Source of the DNA: Morella rubra | Taxonomy: Eukaryota > Streptophyta > Magnoliopsida > Fagales > Myricaceae | Length of the DNA: 64,000 nt | NCBI GenBank assembly: GCA_003952965.2 | Contig: CM025855.1 | Span: 21,143,122 to 21,207,121 of the forward strand | Direction: 5' to 3' | In this document: one piece after another, positions 23,282 to 35,259 of the stretch | Numbering within the stretch: the stretch's first letter is position 1 | How the letters are laid out: the number at the start of each line of letters is the position of its first letter | Program-made: the position numbers and the translations under genes | Notes under the pieces: generated by a model | What the model was told of the DNA's origin: nothing | Seen by the model: the letters and a program-made list of their open reading frames with translations, nothing else | Databases searched by the model: none

Positions 23282-24496
23282 TGTTGCTTTTGTTTACAAT
23301 CGATATTTTGATGATTTCAATAAATGGATTAAGTTTTCAAAATGGACATCTTCAAAGACAAAGACATTTTTATCAAAGAGCCAAAGACAAGAAGAAGAAG
23401 ATCAAGAAGATGCAAAGAGCTCAAAAGTGAAGATTCAAGACCATAGGGTATAACCTTGTAACTCTTAGTTTCACTTTTGACAAGGATTTGAAGCATTCAC
23501 TTGCATATCTTTCAAAACGTGCATAAACCGTTTTACCTTTTGTTTGAAAGATTAAAATTTTTTAAAGGTTTCAAAACACCCAATCAAACTCCCAAACCTT
23601 TCATATACTTATGGGAAGTAAGTCTTTAAAATTGGGTGTTTCAAAGAGGTCAAAAACGTGTTAATGGCTTTGAGGTCAAGTTGAGTGAGCGGTCGACCGC
23701 TTGGTATAGCATCGACCGGTTATTTTGAAACAGATCCGTTGAGCTCTGACATTATGACCATTGGATAACGGTAACTTGAAACAGTCGACCGGCTCGTTTT
23801 AACAGACGACCCCCAACGGCTATAAACGGCTAGTTTTCATATGTGGCCTATAAATACACCTTCATAACGTCCAAAATATAGAGAGATTGACCACATATCA
23901 TTTAGATCACTTGAGAAATATATCAAACCTTCATATTCCATATTTCTCATATCATTCACACAAACACACTTTCATATCCTTGTCTTTGTGTGAATCAAGA
24001 GATAGAGCTTTCCAATTTCATATCTACTCTTTGAGAGAGTTCTGTTATTCAATCTTTCTATCAAGAGAGGTGTTTCCTTTAGTGAGGTTGTTCATTAAAG
24101 AAGAAGCTTAGAGGGTATATCTCAAGCTTGGTTAGGTTATGAGTGGTGAGCCCGAAAATCACTTGGGTGGGTTTGAGTGTTAAGCCCGAGAAAATATTTG
24201 TACGGTTCTCTAGCACCCGAAAGCTAGAGTGTAGACTATTTGAAGATAGTGGGAAAACCTCAAGGCTCGGTGAAGGAGCTTGAGGGGTGGATGTAGGCGG
24301 GTTTGCCGAACCACCTAAAAATCTTGTGTTTGCTTCTTTAAACCCTACTCTTTACATTTAGCACTTACTTGTTGCATCAATATACTTATGCAAAATTAGT
24401 CTTTACTTTGCAAACACGACTTTAGGGGTTAAAAGCGAAAAATTTGGAAACCCAATTCACCCCCCCTCTTGGGTTGCGTTAATCCTAGGATTTACA
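23282..24496 (+). mobile_element. solo LTR of a Sirevirus-type (Ty1/copia) retrotransposon
   Basis: It begins TGTTGC and ends TTTACA, is 1215 bp long, and carries near its 3' end the CCCAATTCACCCCCCCTCTT phrase (about 24450-24470), a recognisable feature of Sirevirus LTRs. A TATA-like CCTATAAATAC sits near 23848. Flanking pentamers TTAGT (23277-23281) and TTGGT (24497-24501) match at 4 of 5 positions, consistent with an aged target duplication. There are no internal domains. It interrupts the pararetroviral leader. Confidence 0.7.
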
Positions 24497-24791
24497 TTGG
24501 TCACTTTACTTCAAGCTTCTTAATAAATTTCCTATGCTCCCATCTAAGTTAAACGCCAACCTTAGCAGACTTGAAGCATACTTAAACAGCGAGTCCAGAG
24601 TTTAAACAGTAAGTCCCAGGAGAGGCTGAGTGGATGGGCATGAGAGGATATGTCCATTTAGGTTTGCTGAGTCGCAAGGTTGAAGCTTAGATAAGTTTAT
24701 TGTAGGTTTATTTACTTTGTTTGTTTTAGTTTGATTCTTGTGTCCGGAAGTTAAACATGAATAGGATGTTTAGATCTACTTATTCCACGAG
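24497..24791 (+). pseudogene. pararetroviral leader end and start of a second ORF1, cut by the gap
   Basis: After the solo LTR, leader-like sequence continues, and an ATG at 24757 opens a short frame (MNRMFRSTYST) that runs into the N gap. By position it should be the start of another copy of viral ORF1, implying a head-to-tail arrangement. Only about 11 codons are visible, so the identity rests on context. Confidence 0.4.
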
Positions 24792-25791
24792 NNNNNNNNN
24801 NNNNNNNNNNNNNNNNNNNNNNNNNNNNNNNNNNNNNNNNNNNNNNNNNNNNNNNNNNNNNNNNNNNNNNNNNNNNNNNNNNNNNNNNNNNNNNNNNNNN
24901 NNNNNNNNNNNNNNNNNNNNNNNNNNNNNNNNNNNNNNNNNNNNNNNNNNNNNNNNNNNNNNNNNNNNNNNNNNNNNNNNNNNNNNNNNNNNNNNNNNNN
25001 NNNNNNNNNNNNNNNNNNNNNNNNNNNNNNNNNNNNNNNNNNNNNNNNNNNNNNNNNNNNNNNNNNNNNNNNNNNNNNNNNNNNNNNNNNNNNNNNNNNN
25101 NNNNNNNNNNNNNNNNNNNNNNNNNNNNNNNNNNNNNNNNNNNNNNNNNNNNNNNNNNNNNNNNNNNNNNNNNNNNNNNNNNNNNNNNNNNNNNNNNNNN
25201 NNNNNNNNNNNNNNNNNNNNNNNNNNNNNNNNNNNNNNNNNNNNNNNNNNNNNNNNNNNNNNNNNNNNNNNNNNNNNNNNNNNNNNNNNNNNNNNNNNNN
25301 NNNNNNNNNNNNNNNNNNNNNNNNNNNNNNNNNNNNNNNNNNNNNNNNNNNNNNNNNNNNNNNNNNNNNNNNNNNNNNNNNNNNNNNNNNNNNNNNNNNN
25401 NNNNNNNNNNNNNNNNNNNNNNNNNNNNNNNNNNNNNNNNNNNNNNNNNNNNNNNNNNNNNNNNNNNNNNNNNNNNNNNNNNNNNNNNNNNNNNNNNNNN
25501 NNNNNNNNNNNNNNNNNNNNNNNNNNNNNNNNNNNNNNNNNNNNNNNNNNNNNNNNNNNNNNNNNNNNNNNNNNNNNNNNNNNNNNNNNNNNNNNNNNNN
25601 NNNNNNNNNNNNNNNNNNNNNNNNNNNNNNNNNNNNNNNNNNNNNNNNNNNNNNNNNNNNNNNNNNNNNNNNNNNNNNNNNNNNNNNNNNNNNNNNNNNN
25701 NNNNNNNNNNNNNNNNNNNNNNNNNNNNNNNNNNNNNNNNNNNNNNNNNNNNNNNNNNNNNNNNNNNNNNNNNNNNNNNNNNNNNNNNNNN
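24792..25791. other. assembly gap, 1000 N
   Basis: Exactly 1000 undetermined bases, a conventional scaffold placeholder, so the true distance is unknown. Apparent open frames across it are meaningless. It abuts the pararetrovirus on the left and the outer tip of the left palindrome arm on the right. Confidence 0.99.
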
Positions 25792-25941
25792 CAGCTCCCA
25801 TTATTTTTCAAAATAGAGACTGATGGAGGGATATTTTTTTTTACGTGAACATTACCAAAAGGACTTAAAAATAAGTTTTGTTACCGTAGGGACATATTTG
25901 CAACATTCTCATACCATAGGGACTGTCAGTGCATTTAAGCC
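25792..25941. mobile_element. one end of a MULE, truncated by the assembly gap
   Basis: This is the mirror image of the TIR at 55380-55529. It ends GCATTTAAGCC at about 25941 and is followed by AAAATTTTA, the counterpart of the target duplication seen in the right arm. The rest of the element is in the gap. The transposon insertion is therefore shared by both arms and older than the inverted duplication or allele split. Confidence 0.8.
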
Positions 25942-28900
25942 AAAATTTTATTTGCAAACATATTTTTTGCTCTCGCAATTTTCAAGAGAATAAATTTCAA
26001 AAACTTTTCTATGGTTCGATCACAAAAACAAACACCCCAACAGATATATCTCAAAATAATTTCTTAACCACTACAAAAAAAATTTAGAAACAAAAACAAA
26101 CATAGCATAATTTCCCATGAAAACAAAAAAGAATGAAATCTGAGGCTCATCAACTTAATTTCCAGTTTTAGATAATTGAGGCTATTTAAGGCTTAGTTTG
26201 GAGGATAAAACAAATTTTTGTGGATTTTTTTTTTATAGTAGTGTAGATTTTATTGAGTTTTATAAAAAGTTTGTTAGATTTGTAAAATAAATGTTGGAGT
26301 TTGGGAAAAATTATTGTAATTTGTAAAAAAAAAAAAGTTATTGGAGTTTGCAAAAATTATTAATGTTTGTGAAAAAAATTGTTTTGAAAATTTTCTAGCT
26401 ACTGCCAAATAGAGAACAAAGAAAAGTTGTTAAAAGTGAAGTTAAGGGATTATAAAATTATAAAATAATGATATACTTAATGTAAAGTAGTAAAATATTA
26501 TAAAGATCTTGAATTATTTGGTCCCTAGGTTTTGACAATTTTAATAAATAGTGATTGGGTTTTAAAATTGATCATAAAGTTAATTGAATTTGTAATTTTT
26601 ATCAAACAAGTCATTTCGTTAAACTTATATCTACAAAGTTAACGATAACCACATCAGTTTCAATTATAAGTTGTCATGAGTCACCTAAAACTAAAATAAT
26701 GTGACATAGTTTTCTCAAATTTTTTTTCCTAATTTTTTATTTTTAAAAAAATCAAACAAACTAAAGTATTTTAATTATTTAAATAAATAAAAAATTGGGA
26801 AGAAAATTTAAAAAGTTATAAGTCAATTTAAGAGAATGATTTCTTTGATAAAAAATTTAAGTTGAGTAACCTTTATAGTCAATTTAAAAACCGAAAGACT
26901 ATTTGTTAAAAGAGATCAAAATCTAAGGACGAAATAGTACTTAACCTATCGTTGATGTTTTTCAAGAAAACTTTATGGTAGGGTTTTTTACACGAGCATA
27001 TGCCTACTCTAAATAATCCTTGATTTTTTTTATTCATGTGTATGGCACTAAGTTGTAGCCTTGTAGGGTAGTAAAATATGAGCTATTTAATTGGAATTAC
27101 TACATAAATATACAAAAACATTACGTACATCTTCTGCATTTTGTTTGCCTTATTTTTTGTACTAGTTTTTCCTGAAAGAAGTTGTTTGCCCGTAACACTT
27201 CGAAAAGTGTATCTGTTTCTTTAGAGAAACGTAAATGATCTCATTCTCGTCTAAAAGACATAAAAGAAGAAGAAGAAGAGAGATTAAATACAAATTCCCT
27301 TGGATATAATTTTATAATTTTATTTGATTAGCTTTTGAATTTTATAATATATCAAATTAGGTCCTGACGTTTAAAATCTATTAAAACGTTAGTCTTTATT
27401 ACCCTATTAGATATATTTTAAACATCCGGAACTAATTTAATGAAAATACGAGGTTCGCATCTCTCCAACGTATGGTGTTTTAAATTAGGGAAAAACTGCT
27501 GCTTCTCTTATCTAATAGTCCTGTCGTTTAGTCTTTTTTCTTTTTTCTTTTTAAATTAGCATGTCGTTTTGTCTTTGTTCCATTCTTTTATCAACTCTAC
27601 CTTGAAACTCTATGGCTATATTTAGATAGTGTTTCAAAATATTTTCAAACACTTCTTACCCTCACTTTTTCATTAATTTTAATAACTTTTAATACACTTT
27701 TTACCGAAAAAAAAAAAAACACTACTTTTTAAAAAAATATAAACACAAAAATTATTTTAAAATCTAAACTAAACATAACTTTATCTTTTTTATCTGGGAA
27801 AATTTTGTCCGCTTTGTAAGTGGGAGGCTTGAGAAAGTTAAAGAAAAAAAGAAAAAAGAAAAAGAAAAAAGGGCGTAAAGGACGTCTAGCTGCCATGATC
27901 TGTCTAGCAAAAGTGGAAAAAAAGAGCCACAAAAAATGTCTATCCCCTTGCAAGGACCCCGGTCCTTAAAACGGGGGTCCAAACCCTGCCACACCACCGA
28001 AACAACCCCTTCTCGAGTTTTGGCTTTGCCGACGTCGGAATCCCACACAAACTTCTCCTTTTAAGCTTTCACTGACGTGGAGGCTCGACTCGTATCAGAA
28101 CAACCCTTCGTGCGTACGAAAGGTCACTTTTTTTAAAAAAGAAAAAGATTTAAAAAAATCCAAATGCATTAATGAAAACGAATACGTGCTGCGTGCGTGA
28201 CTGCCATGCCAGCCCCTAAGTGACCCTACTCACGGGACTGGTGCACGTCACGTGCGCCTGTTCGACTCTCAAAAAGTAAAGTTTTAAAAGCAAACTTAAA
28301 AAAAACAAAGAAAAAGGGTATAAATGTGATATACTTCTTTAACGGTGGACGGTGTCTTAATCTGGCCCATTTGACCATTGACCGACTCGATCTCAACATA
28401 ATTAACTAGGATTAAGTTCACCATTAAATATTAATTAATTGTGGTTTATGTGGTTAAGAGGGAGCCCGGGAGACAGTTAGAATGGTAGTTAGAAGTTAAT
28501 GATGATTTTTTAAAATTCTTTTCTAGACTTTTTGGTACGAAAGATTGATTTCTATAAAACTATAGATTGTGGCACGTGGTTAACTGTGCCTAATGATAGG
28601 GATCTATAGCTAATTGATTTAAAGTACAATTATTCAAATAGACTATAAGATTTGAATGGAAAAAATCAGTGTTGAGTGCATGATTTCCTTTGAAGGTAGC
28701 AACTAATGATTGTGATCATCCGAATAGAGCACACCTAACGGTACGATTGTTAGTAATGGAAAAATCAAAACATATAATATGAAGACGAGGGATCTTACCC
28801 TATGATACTATAGTGTGAATTGAGTAGGCAGTCGGTGGTAAAGAAACATTGGGTAATTAAACAAAATGGACAATTTTTTTTTCTCTTTTAAAAATTATTT

Positions 28901-31172
28901 TCCTTTTGAAATTTGTGTTACTAGGGTGATCAATGATTTATCCTTTTTCTTTTATTTTTTTGACCTAATATTTTTTGATTTTAATTAATTAATTGATAAT
29001 AATAGAATAATAAATGAAACTCATTCATGTAAGTATAATTTCAGGAAAGGATTTCATCAAAGATTGATCGTTTAGTGGCACCGCACCACATCAATTAATG
29101 AGGATAATCGAATTATGGTTCTAATCAAATTCTCAGCTTAATTGACGTGGCATAAGATCAATCATAAGATTGGGTGGGGTTTGAATCTTGTTCATCCATA
29201 CGAATCCATTTGAATCAGTACGATCGGGGATGAAATCCACTCTCAAATGGATTTTTTTTTTTTTTTTATAAATTTCGTACATGAGAATATGCACAAATTG
29301 TAAACACAATGGTAAACATAGGGATACCACACTTTATAGGTTAATTTCCTCCTAGACGTCTCTCCTATACACTCGGTACAACGAGTTATTAGCTGGATGG
29401 TCCATTTGCTGTCCGCAGAAAGACAAACGAAACAGGGCAGTCCCGACTGCCAACTAATTATGTCTAGAAAAATGGGCCAGCGAAAAACTAAGGTAGATAT
29501 TTTGGTAAGCGAAAGTAAAGTACCAAACTCGAGGGAATAATTAAGGCAAGGTATCACGAGTTTCAATGGGACAACAATTTTTTGGGCACTTGGGATTGCT
29601 GGAACCGCGAGTCATTTCTGAGATTGGTGGCCTGCCTTCTCCTAGGTAATTGGCGTTGTCACACATTCCTGAAAATAGAGGCTGATTAGGACGCCACTTG
29701 GAGGGGCTCCAGAGGTGGCAGCCCATGGACACGGGGAAAAAACAACGGTAATGTCAATGAGACAGACAAATTCCTAGACTTCAGGAATCAGCACTGGCCC
29801 CCCCTCTCCCATCTCTTGCGTTTTCCCGTCATGGATATGCCGCAGGGAACACGCCAACAAACAGTAGCTCCCTTTTAAGGCCCTGGTGTGACTTTGCTTA
29901 CAAGAGCAAAGTTCGAGTGGCAAGCTGCATAGATGCAGCACCACCATGCACTCAGCACCATACCCAATTGAATTGCTTACACTCAGTTTCACCACTTACT
30001 GGCCACTCCTTAGGTGGAGGACACCAACTTCACACCCATTTCTCTTGTCTCTGCAAAAATCGGAACCACATAATTTGAGATCACAATGTGTTCTCAAATT
30101 GGACCATTCAACTCAATTTTGTGCTTACACGCAAGCAACTCATAAATGACTTGGTAAGCAAATACCAAGTAAGTCGGCGAGTTTTCTTGTAAATCTATAA
30201 AACTCAAGAGGACCAAGTCCATTTCTATGCAACAATGAGGAATTTGCCAAGACCTTAAAGAATGCAATTAGGTCAAGACATGCAGTAGAAACTGGGATGG
30301 GACCATTAGGACTGCCTAGCTATTAAAATGAAGTTACCCAGAGGTTGTAGTCCACAAAGAGGTGGGGAGCCAGTAGATTGGGGCGGGGGGACACGTGCGA
30401 GGAACATTAGCCCGGCATGGAACCGCAAGACATGCGTGTGTGGGCGCACCAAGAATTGACCGGGAAAGCAAGTCTGCTTGCCTAACCATGTGGGCACTAG
30501 CAACACCCACCAAAATATTATCCTATGGGTCGGTAACTGACTCGGCGATAATATAAAATTTTGGCGGCTCTTTTTTTGTTTTTGCACTTTCTGAAATAAA
30601 ATTAAATATTATATTAATTGTGTTAAACTTTTTAGGGCGCTATGATTTTCTCATCTAAATGCTTGGGGATTTGATGAAGTAGCTCTGGACCTAAATCTGG
30701 CTAGGAATCACAACAACCAGATCTTGGGCAAAGTCAACACGGATCTCCTTTAAGGTTTCTGAAATTCTATTCAATTCCATTTGCCCAATTATCTTCTGAC
30801 TTCTGTATGAGGAGAAAAGATTTAATTGATTTCCACCTTCAAAAATAATATAAAAGAAGGAAATTAAGAATATGGTAATGGGGGAACAACATTTTTAATT
30901 TCTTCCAACAAATAAGGTAAAATATAAAATTTAAAATGCTCACTATCTGTTATCATGTCTAATATTGTTCTTGTAGACCCATAAGAGGAAATACCGTAAA
31001 CCCTTTCCTATTGCACTTTTAGTCCAAGCATGTCTTTCCTAAACTGAAGATGATAAAGAAATTGTATCAGCATCATTTTATACCCAAATTGGATTAGGTG
31101 ATAAAAAATGGTTCGGCCAATTTCAAATTCTACACATAATGAGCTGTCGAAAATAGGTCTTCTAGAAAAAAA

Positions 31173-31204
<32 letters not shown>

Positions 31205-31880
31205 ATAGAGATCTTTCTAGACGATCCAATTGTGTGTGTGTATATATATATATATTATATGCTTATTTGGTGTATATATTTGCCATTACCTGTTTCCTCC
31301 GGTGGTACTTGTGGTGTATTTGCGTTTCATAGGAAAAAAAGAAAAAGGAAGTCATTATACATTAATAAGGGTATTAATTGGCCGTAATGACTGACGGATG
31401 GTAGATTATGGAGTCCCGTTACGGAAAGCACTGACCGGACAATCGGTCCAATTGGTCCGCCCCCACAATCTTTGGAGCCATCGTTATTCACTTCCCTGTA
31501 TTAACACGTGGGTTATTCTCTCCCAAATACAGATTTAGCGAAAGTTCAAGCCACCAGCGCGCTTTAGTATTCCTCGTCCACTCTTTTTAAAATGCGCCAG
31601 GGGTACTTCAGACTGCATGCTCTGTTTTTTTGGTACCTTGGGGAGACTGAAATTAGAAACAGAGCACGCCGGTAGGGAGAGAGAAAGTGTGTGAGAGAGA
31701 GGAAATCAGGAAAAGACTGAGAAGGGGGGTGTGTACTATATTGGTCTTGCAGGTTTTGGAGCATCGTGTCGGGGAGAGGTCATATATTTCGGGAATATTT
31801 TTCTTGGGGTTTTCTTTTAGAGATAGAGACGTGTATAAAAATATTGTTGTTTCCTTAGCGAGTGAGGACGCACAGGGGGA
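25942..31880. other. left-arm intergenic region upstream of the ACR gene
   Basis: AT-rich DNA with no recognised gene. It includes a MITE-like element (27614-27780), an A-rich tract (31164-31205) followed by a short (TG)(TA) microsatellite (31231-31258), and probably the distal promoter of the ACR gene. Open frames of 60-107 codons occur but lack motifs and sit in low-complexity or antisense positions. Confidence 0.5.
27614..27780. mobile_element. small MITE-like element (left arm)
   Basis: The ends CTATATTTAGATAGTGTTTC and, as reverse complement of the right side, GTTATGTTTAGTTTAGATTT are similar over about 27 bp. It is about 165 bp long and non-coding. The mirror copy at about 53540-53706 differs internally (a longer form with GATC.. 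in place of a poly-A run). Confidence 0.4.
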
Positions 31881-31900
31881 GGTTAGGATCTCCGAGCGTG

Positions 31901-31908
31901 TATAAATA
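31901..31908 (+). promoter_or_regulatory. TATA box of ACR gene, left copy
   Basis: TATAAATA lies about 1.05 kb upstream of the ATG. A splice acceptor (CTGCAG, 32921-32926) just before the ATG and a possible GT donor near 32010 suggest a 5' UTR intron of about 0.9 kb, which explains the distance. Donor choice is inferred. Confidence 0.55.
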
Positions 31909-32946
31909 TATATATACTGTGCTGTGTTTTACACAAGCACAAAAGCCTCCCTGTTCAGAGAACCGAAAAAACTTTGGTATACCAGATCACAAATCCTCAA
32001 GAATTGTAATGGGTAGGTGCTCCCCAACTTTTTCTCGTGCCCTGTTTTTGGAAGAGTCTCTTTTTCCGAGTTTTCCATCTATATCTTGTGCTTCTCTCTG
32101 GTTGCCAAGACTCGTATGCTTCTAGGTTTGTGCTAGACCCGAAGTAAGAACTTTGCACTGTGTTTTCTGTGGTTCCTTTCTACGGTTTTGGGATGGGTGG
32201 TGGGTATAAATGGGTTTTTACTTTTGTCTTTACGCCTTAGTTTCGGTTGGTGTTCAGGAGACTTGGGTGTTCACTGACGTTTATTTGTTATTCTGGGGAA
32301 CTGGTTCTGGTTCCCTGGTATCGTATTTTTCCTCGGAATTTGTGTTTTCGGTGGTTGGCCCCCCGGGGGGAGGAAGGACTGGCTGGCTTGATTTTGTTAG
32401 TTGTGTTCTCTGCTATCTTAATTGAGATCCAGGCGGGTGGAATCTGTGTTTTTTCTTTTGCTTTCTGGTATTTGTGCTTGGTCTCTCTCTCTCTCTCTCT
32501 GTGTGCTGATTTAGCTTTTGTTGATTCCATGGCTTGCTGGTGCTGTGGGATCTTTCCTCACGCATTAGTCACTTAGCCTACGAACACGTAAACACCCACC
32601 CACGCCCCTACCAACTTTTAGGTGGATGTGGCTTAGTTTAATTGGCTTCCTTTGTATCTGTTCAAACCGAGAATTATTTTTGAGCTCTTCTGGATTTGGT
32701 TATTTTTCGCTTAAGCCTCCCACGCCTCCTCCTCTTCACTCCGCTTTGCTTTGTCATTATAGCAAGAGCTCCTTGAAAGGATTTGGTTTATGCTGTTTCC
32801 TTTTCCTCTGTTTTTTTTTGGGCAAGTCTTTCCTTTTATTCCTTATCAATTGAGTGCCTTTTGCTTTGATTAGCCGTGGTGGTTCTCTCTAAGTTTTCTC
32901 TGATTTGTTACTTCTTGCTACTGCAGCTTATATTTCGGAGGTCAAC

Positions 32947-35259
32947 ATGAGCTTTTCACATGACATGGATGACGAATATGAGAAACTCTTCAGGAGAATG
33001 AACCCACCAAGGTATCCAAATTTCTATCTTCTTCAACGACGCTGAGATGCTGTCTACTTTTGACGAATCCGGGTCGAGTATATACCTTTCTGCCCACTTA
33101 CCTTTTTGTCTTTGTTTCTCAGGGTTGTGATTGATAATGAAGCCTGCAAGAATGCAACCGTTATAAGGGTATGGCTTTAATTTCTTCTTTCTGTTGGGCT
33201 TTATGAGCTTCTTTTTTCTCCTCAAGCATCTTTTGGTACTTATTCCGTTGGATGATGCAGGTTGACAGTGCAAACAAATATGGGATACTTCTCGACGTTG
33301 TACAATTCCTTACTGACCTTAACCTCATCATAACTAAGGCTTACATTTCTTCTGATGGTGGATGGTTCATGGATGGTATGATTCTTTCCGAATCTTTAAC
33401 CCCTTTTCTCTAATTTGTCCTATATATCTTTGGAATCTAAAATCAAATTTTTTTTTCCTTCCTTCAGTTTTCAATGTCACTGGTCAAGATGGAAATAAGG
33501 TTACAGAGGAAGAAATTCTGGATTATATTCGAAAGGTGACTCTTGTTGCATATTGGTATGTATGCCTCTGCTTTCTATGCATACACAGCTGATTAATTGT
33601 GTTCGTCTTCAGTCTCTTGGACCGGATTCATGCATTACATCTTCTAGGAGGTCTGTTGGGGTTATACCATCAATAGACCACACTGCGATTGAGCTAACTG
33701 GAACTGACAGACCGGGACTACTTTCCGAAGTGTGTGCTGTGCTCGCACATCTTAAATGCAATGTAGTGAGCGCAGAGGTCTGGACACATAACACCCGGGC
33801 CGCGGCAGTGATGCATGTGACCGATGAGGAAACTGAGTGTGCAATTACTGACCCAGAGAGGCTATCTAGGATTAAGCAACTTCTCAGCAATGTACTCAAG
33901 GGAAGCAACATAACCGGTGGAGCTAACACTGTGTTCTCTCATGCAAGTATACACACTGAGAGGAGGCTTCACCAGATGATGTTTGCTGATAGGGATTATG
34001 AACGAGCTGAAGATGGTGCCTTGGATGCGAAACAACGGCCGAATGTGAATGTTGTGAATTGGTGTGATAAAGACTACTCTATGGTTACCATCCGGAGTAA
34101 GGATAGACCAAAGCTTCTCTTTGATACAGTTTGCACATTGACAGACATGCAGTATGTGGTTTTTCATGCAAATATTGATGCTGAGGGGCCAGAAGCTTAT
34201 CAGGTATCCCATAACCCTCTACCGTACTTACATGCGGTTATGATGTTATAGCAGGGCAATTGTATGGGCTTGGTTTTGGTTGTTGCATTTTTCTAATTTT
34301 GTAAGAGTGTTTACAGGAATACTATATCAGGCATATAGATGGATCCCCTGTGAAATCAGATGCAGAGAGGGAAAGAGTGACGCGATGTCTAGAAGCAGCC
34401 ATTGAGAGAAGAGTATCTGAGGTGAGTTCTTATGTGATATGATTGGGAATTTGTAACTTTTATTGTTTGTTTTGTGGAGTAATTTGCCATGGTTTTATGA
34501 ATAATTATGCAGTTGAACATATGGGTGGTAATAGCTTTGTAGTCATTTCACAGTTGAACATATTGATAGTTAAACTTTGGCTTCTACATGCTATAAAACA
34601 AAGGATCTATTTGCAGTAAGTTTGTTATATCTTAGACCATCATAAGAATAAGGTGATAAGGTTTGTCTATATCACCATTATTTTAAGGAAATGGACCCGT
34701 TTGCACTGAAACTTTTGTGCGTTTCAAACATTTCTTTGATTCTGTTTACAAGCATAATTTTCTTGTACAGATCTTCGAGAGATTCTGATATGCAATAGAA
34801 CAAGTTGTAAATAGCAGCTGAAAACAGAATGTATTTGGTCATCTCCTGCTGTTTTACTGTTGCTTTGAGGGGCTTCATTCAATTTTTCTTGACTAGAGTT
34901 TCGCTTTACTTCTGCAGGGGTTGAAGCTGGAACTCTGCACTACTGACAGAGTTGGGCTGCTGTCTAATGTCACTCGTATTTTTCGCGAAAATAGCCTCAC
35001 TGTGACCAGAGCAGAGGTTACAACTAAAGCAGGAAAAGCTATGAATACATTTTATGTTCGTGATGCATCAGGGAATCCTGTCAATTCGAAGACCATAGAT
35101 TCCATCCGGCAAACAATCGGCCAGACTATCCTTAAAGTGAAAGGCAGCCCGGAAGACTTAAAACCTGTTGCTCAGGAGTCTCAAACTCGGTTCCTCTTTG
35201 GTGGTCTTTTCAAGTCTAGATCCTTTGTTAACTTTGGCTTAGTTAGGTCCTATTCCTGA
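32947..35259 (+). CDS. ACR4-like: ACT-domain-repeat protein, ACR4-like (left-arm copy)
   Basis: Seven coding exons: 32947-33011, 33123-33168, 33261-33375, 33468-33535, 33613-34203, 34317-34421 and 34918-35259. All borders are GT-AG, they sum to 444 codons, and the product is 443 aa. The N-terminus [20 protein letters not shown] and C-terminus [20 protein letters not shown] are characteristic of the plant ACR3/ACR4 group. Four ACT regions are visible, starting at about residues 35 ([20 protein letters not shown]), 120 ([20 protein letters not shown]), 255 ([19 protein letters not shown]) and 333 ([19 protein letters not shown]). ACT domains bind small ligands, usually amino acids, and plant ACR proteins are considered regulators or sensors of amino-acid status; the ligand here is not shown. 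The gene is intact and is duplicated identically in the right arm in opposite orientation. Confidence 0.95.

Larger units (their letters stand above)
12368..24791 (+). mobile_element. endogenous pararetrovirus (Caulimoviridae), decayed, interrupted by two LTR insertions
   Basis: The order of domains along the + strand is movement protein, coat-like region, CCHC zinc knuckle, aspartic protease, reverse transcriptase, RNase H, then a second ORF, a promoter/leader with a tRNA-Met primer site, and the beginning of another ORF1. There is no integrase and there are no LTRs of its own, which separates it from Ty3/gypsy. The single polyprotein followed by a second ORF resembles florendovirus- or petuvirus-like endogenous viruses; the genus is inferred, not proven. 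Many stops and frameshifts are present. A roughly 3.3-kb LTR-like insertion splits ORF2, and a solo LTR sits in the leader. The assembly gap cuts the next ORF1. Confidence 0.8.

Noticed and set aside
24757-25848. Open frames of 341-363 codons across the gap
   Set aside because: They consist of undetermined bases; only the first few codons (24757-24791) are real sequence.
31894-32926. Several + strand frames (32210-32853) upstream of the ACR start codon
   Set aside because: They lie in the probable 5' UTR intron, lack motifs and are T-rich.
33609-34212. Minus-strand frames of 106 and 116 codons opposite the large ACR exon (and their mirror copies at 47136-47739)
   Set aside because: Antisense shadows of a well-supported coding exon; no motif of their own.
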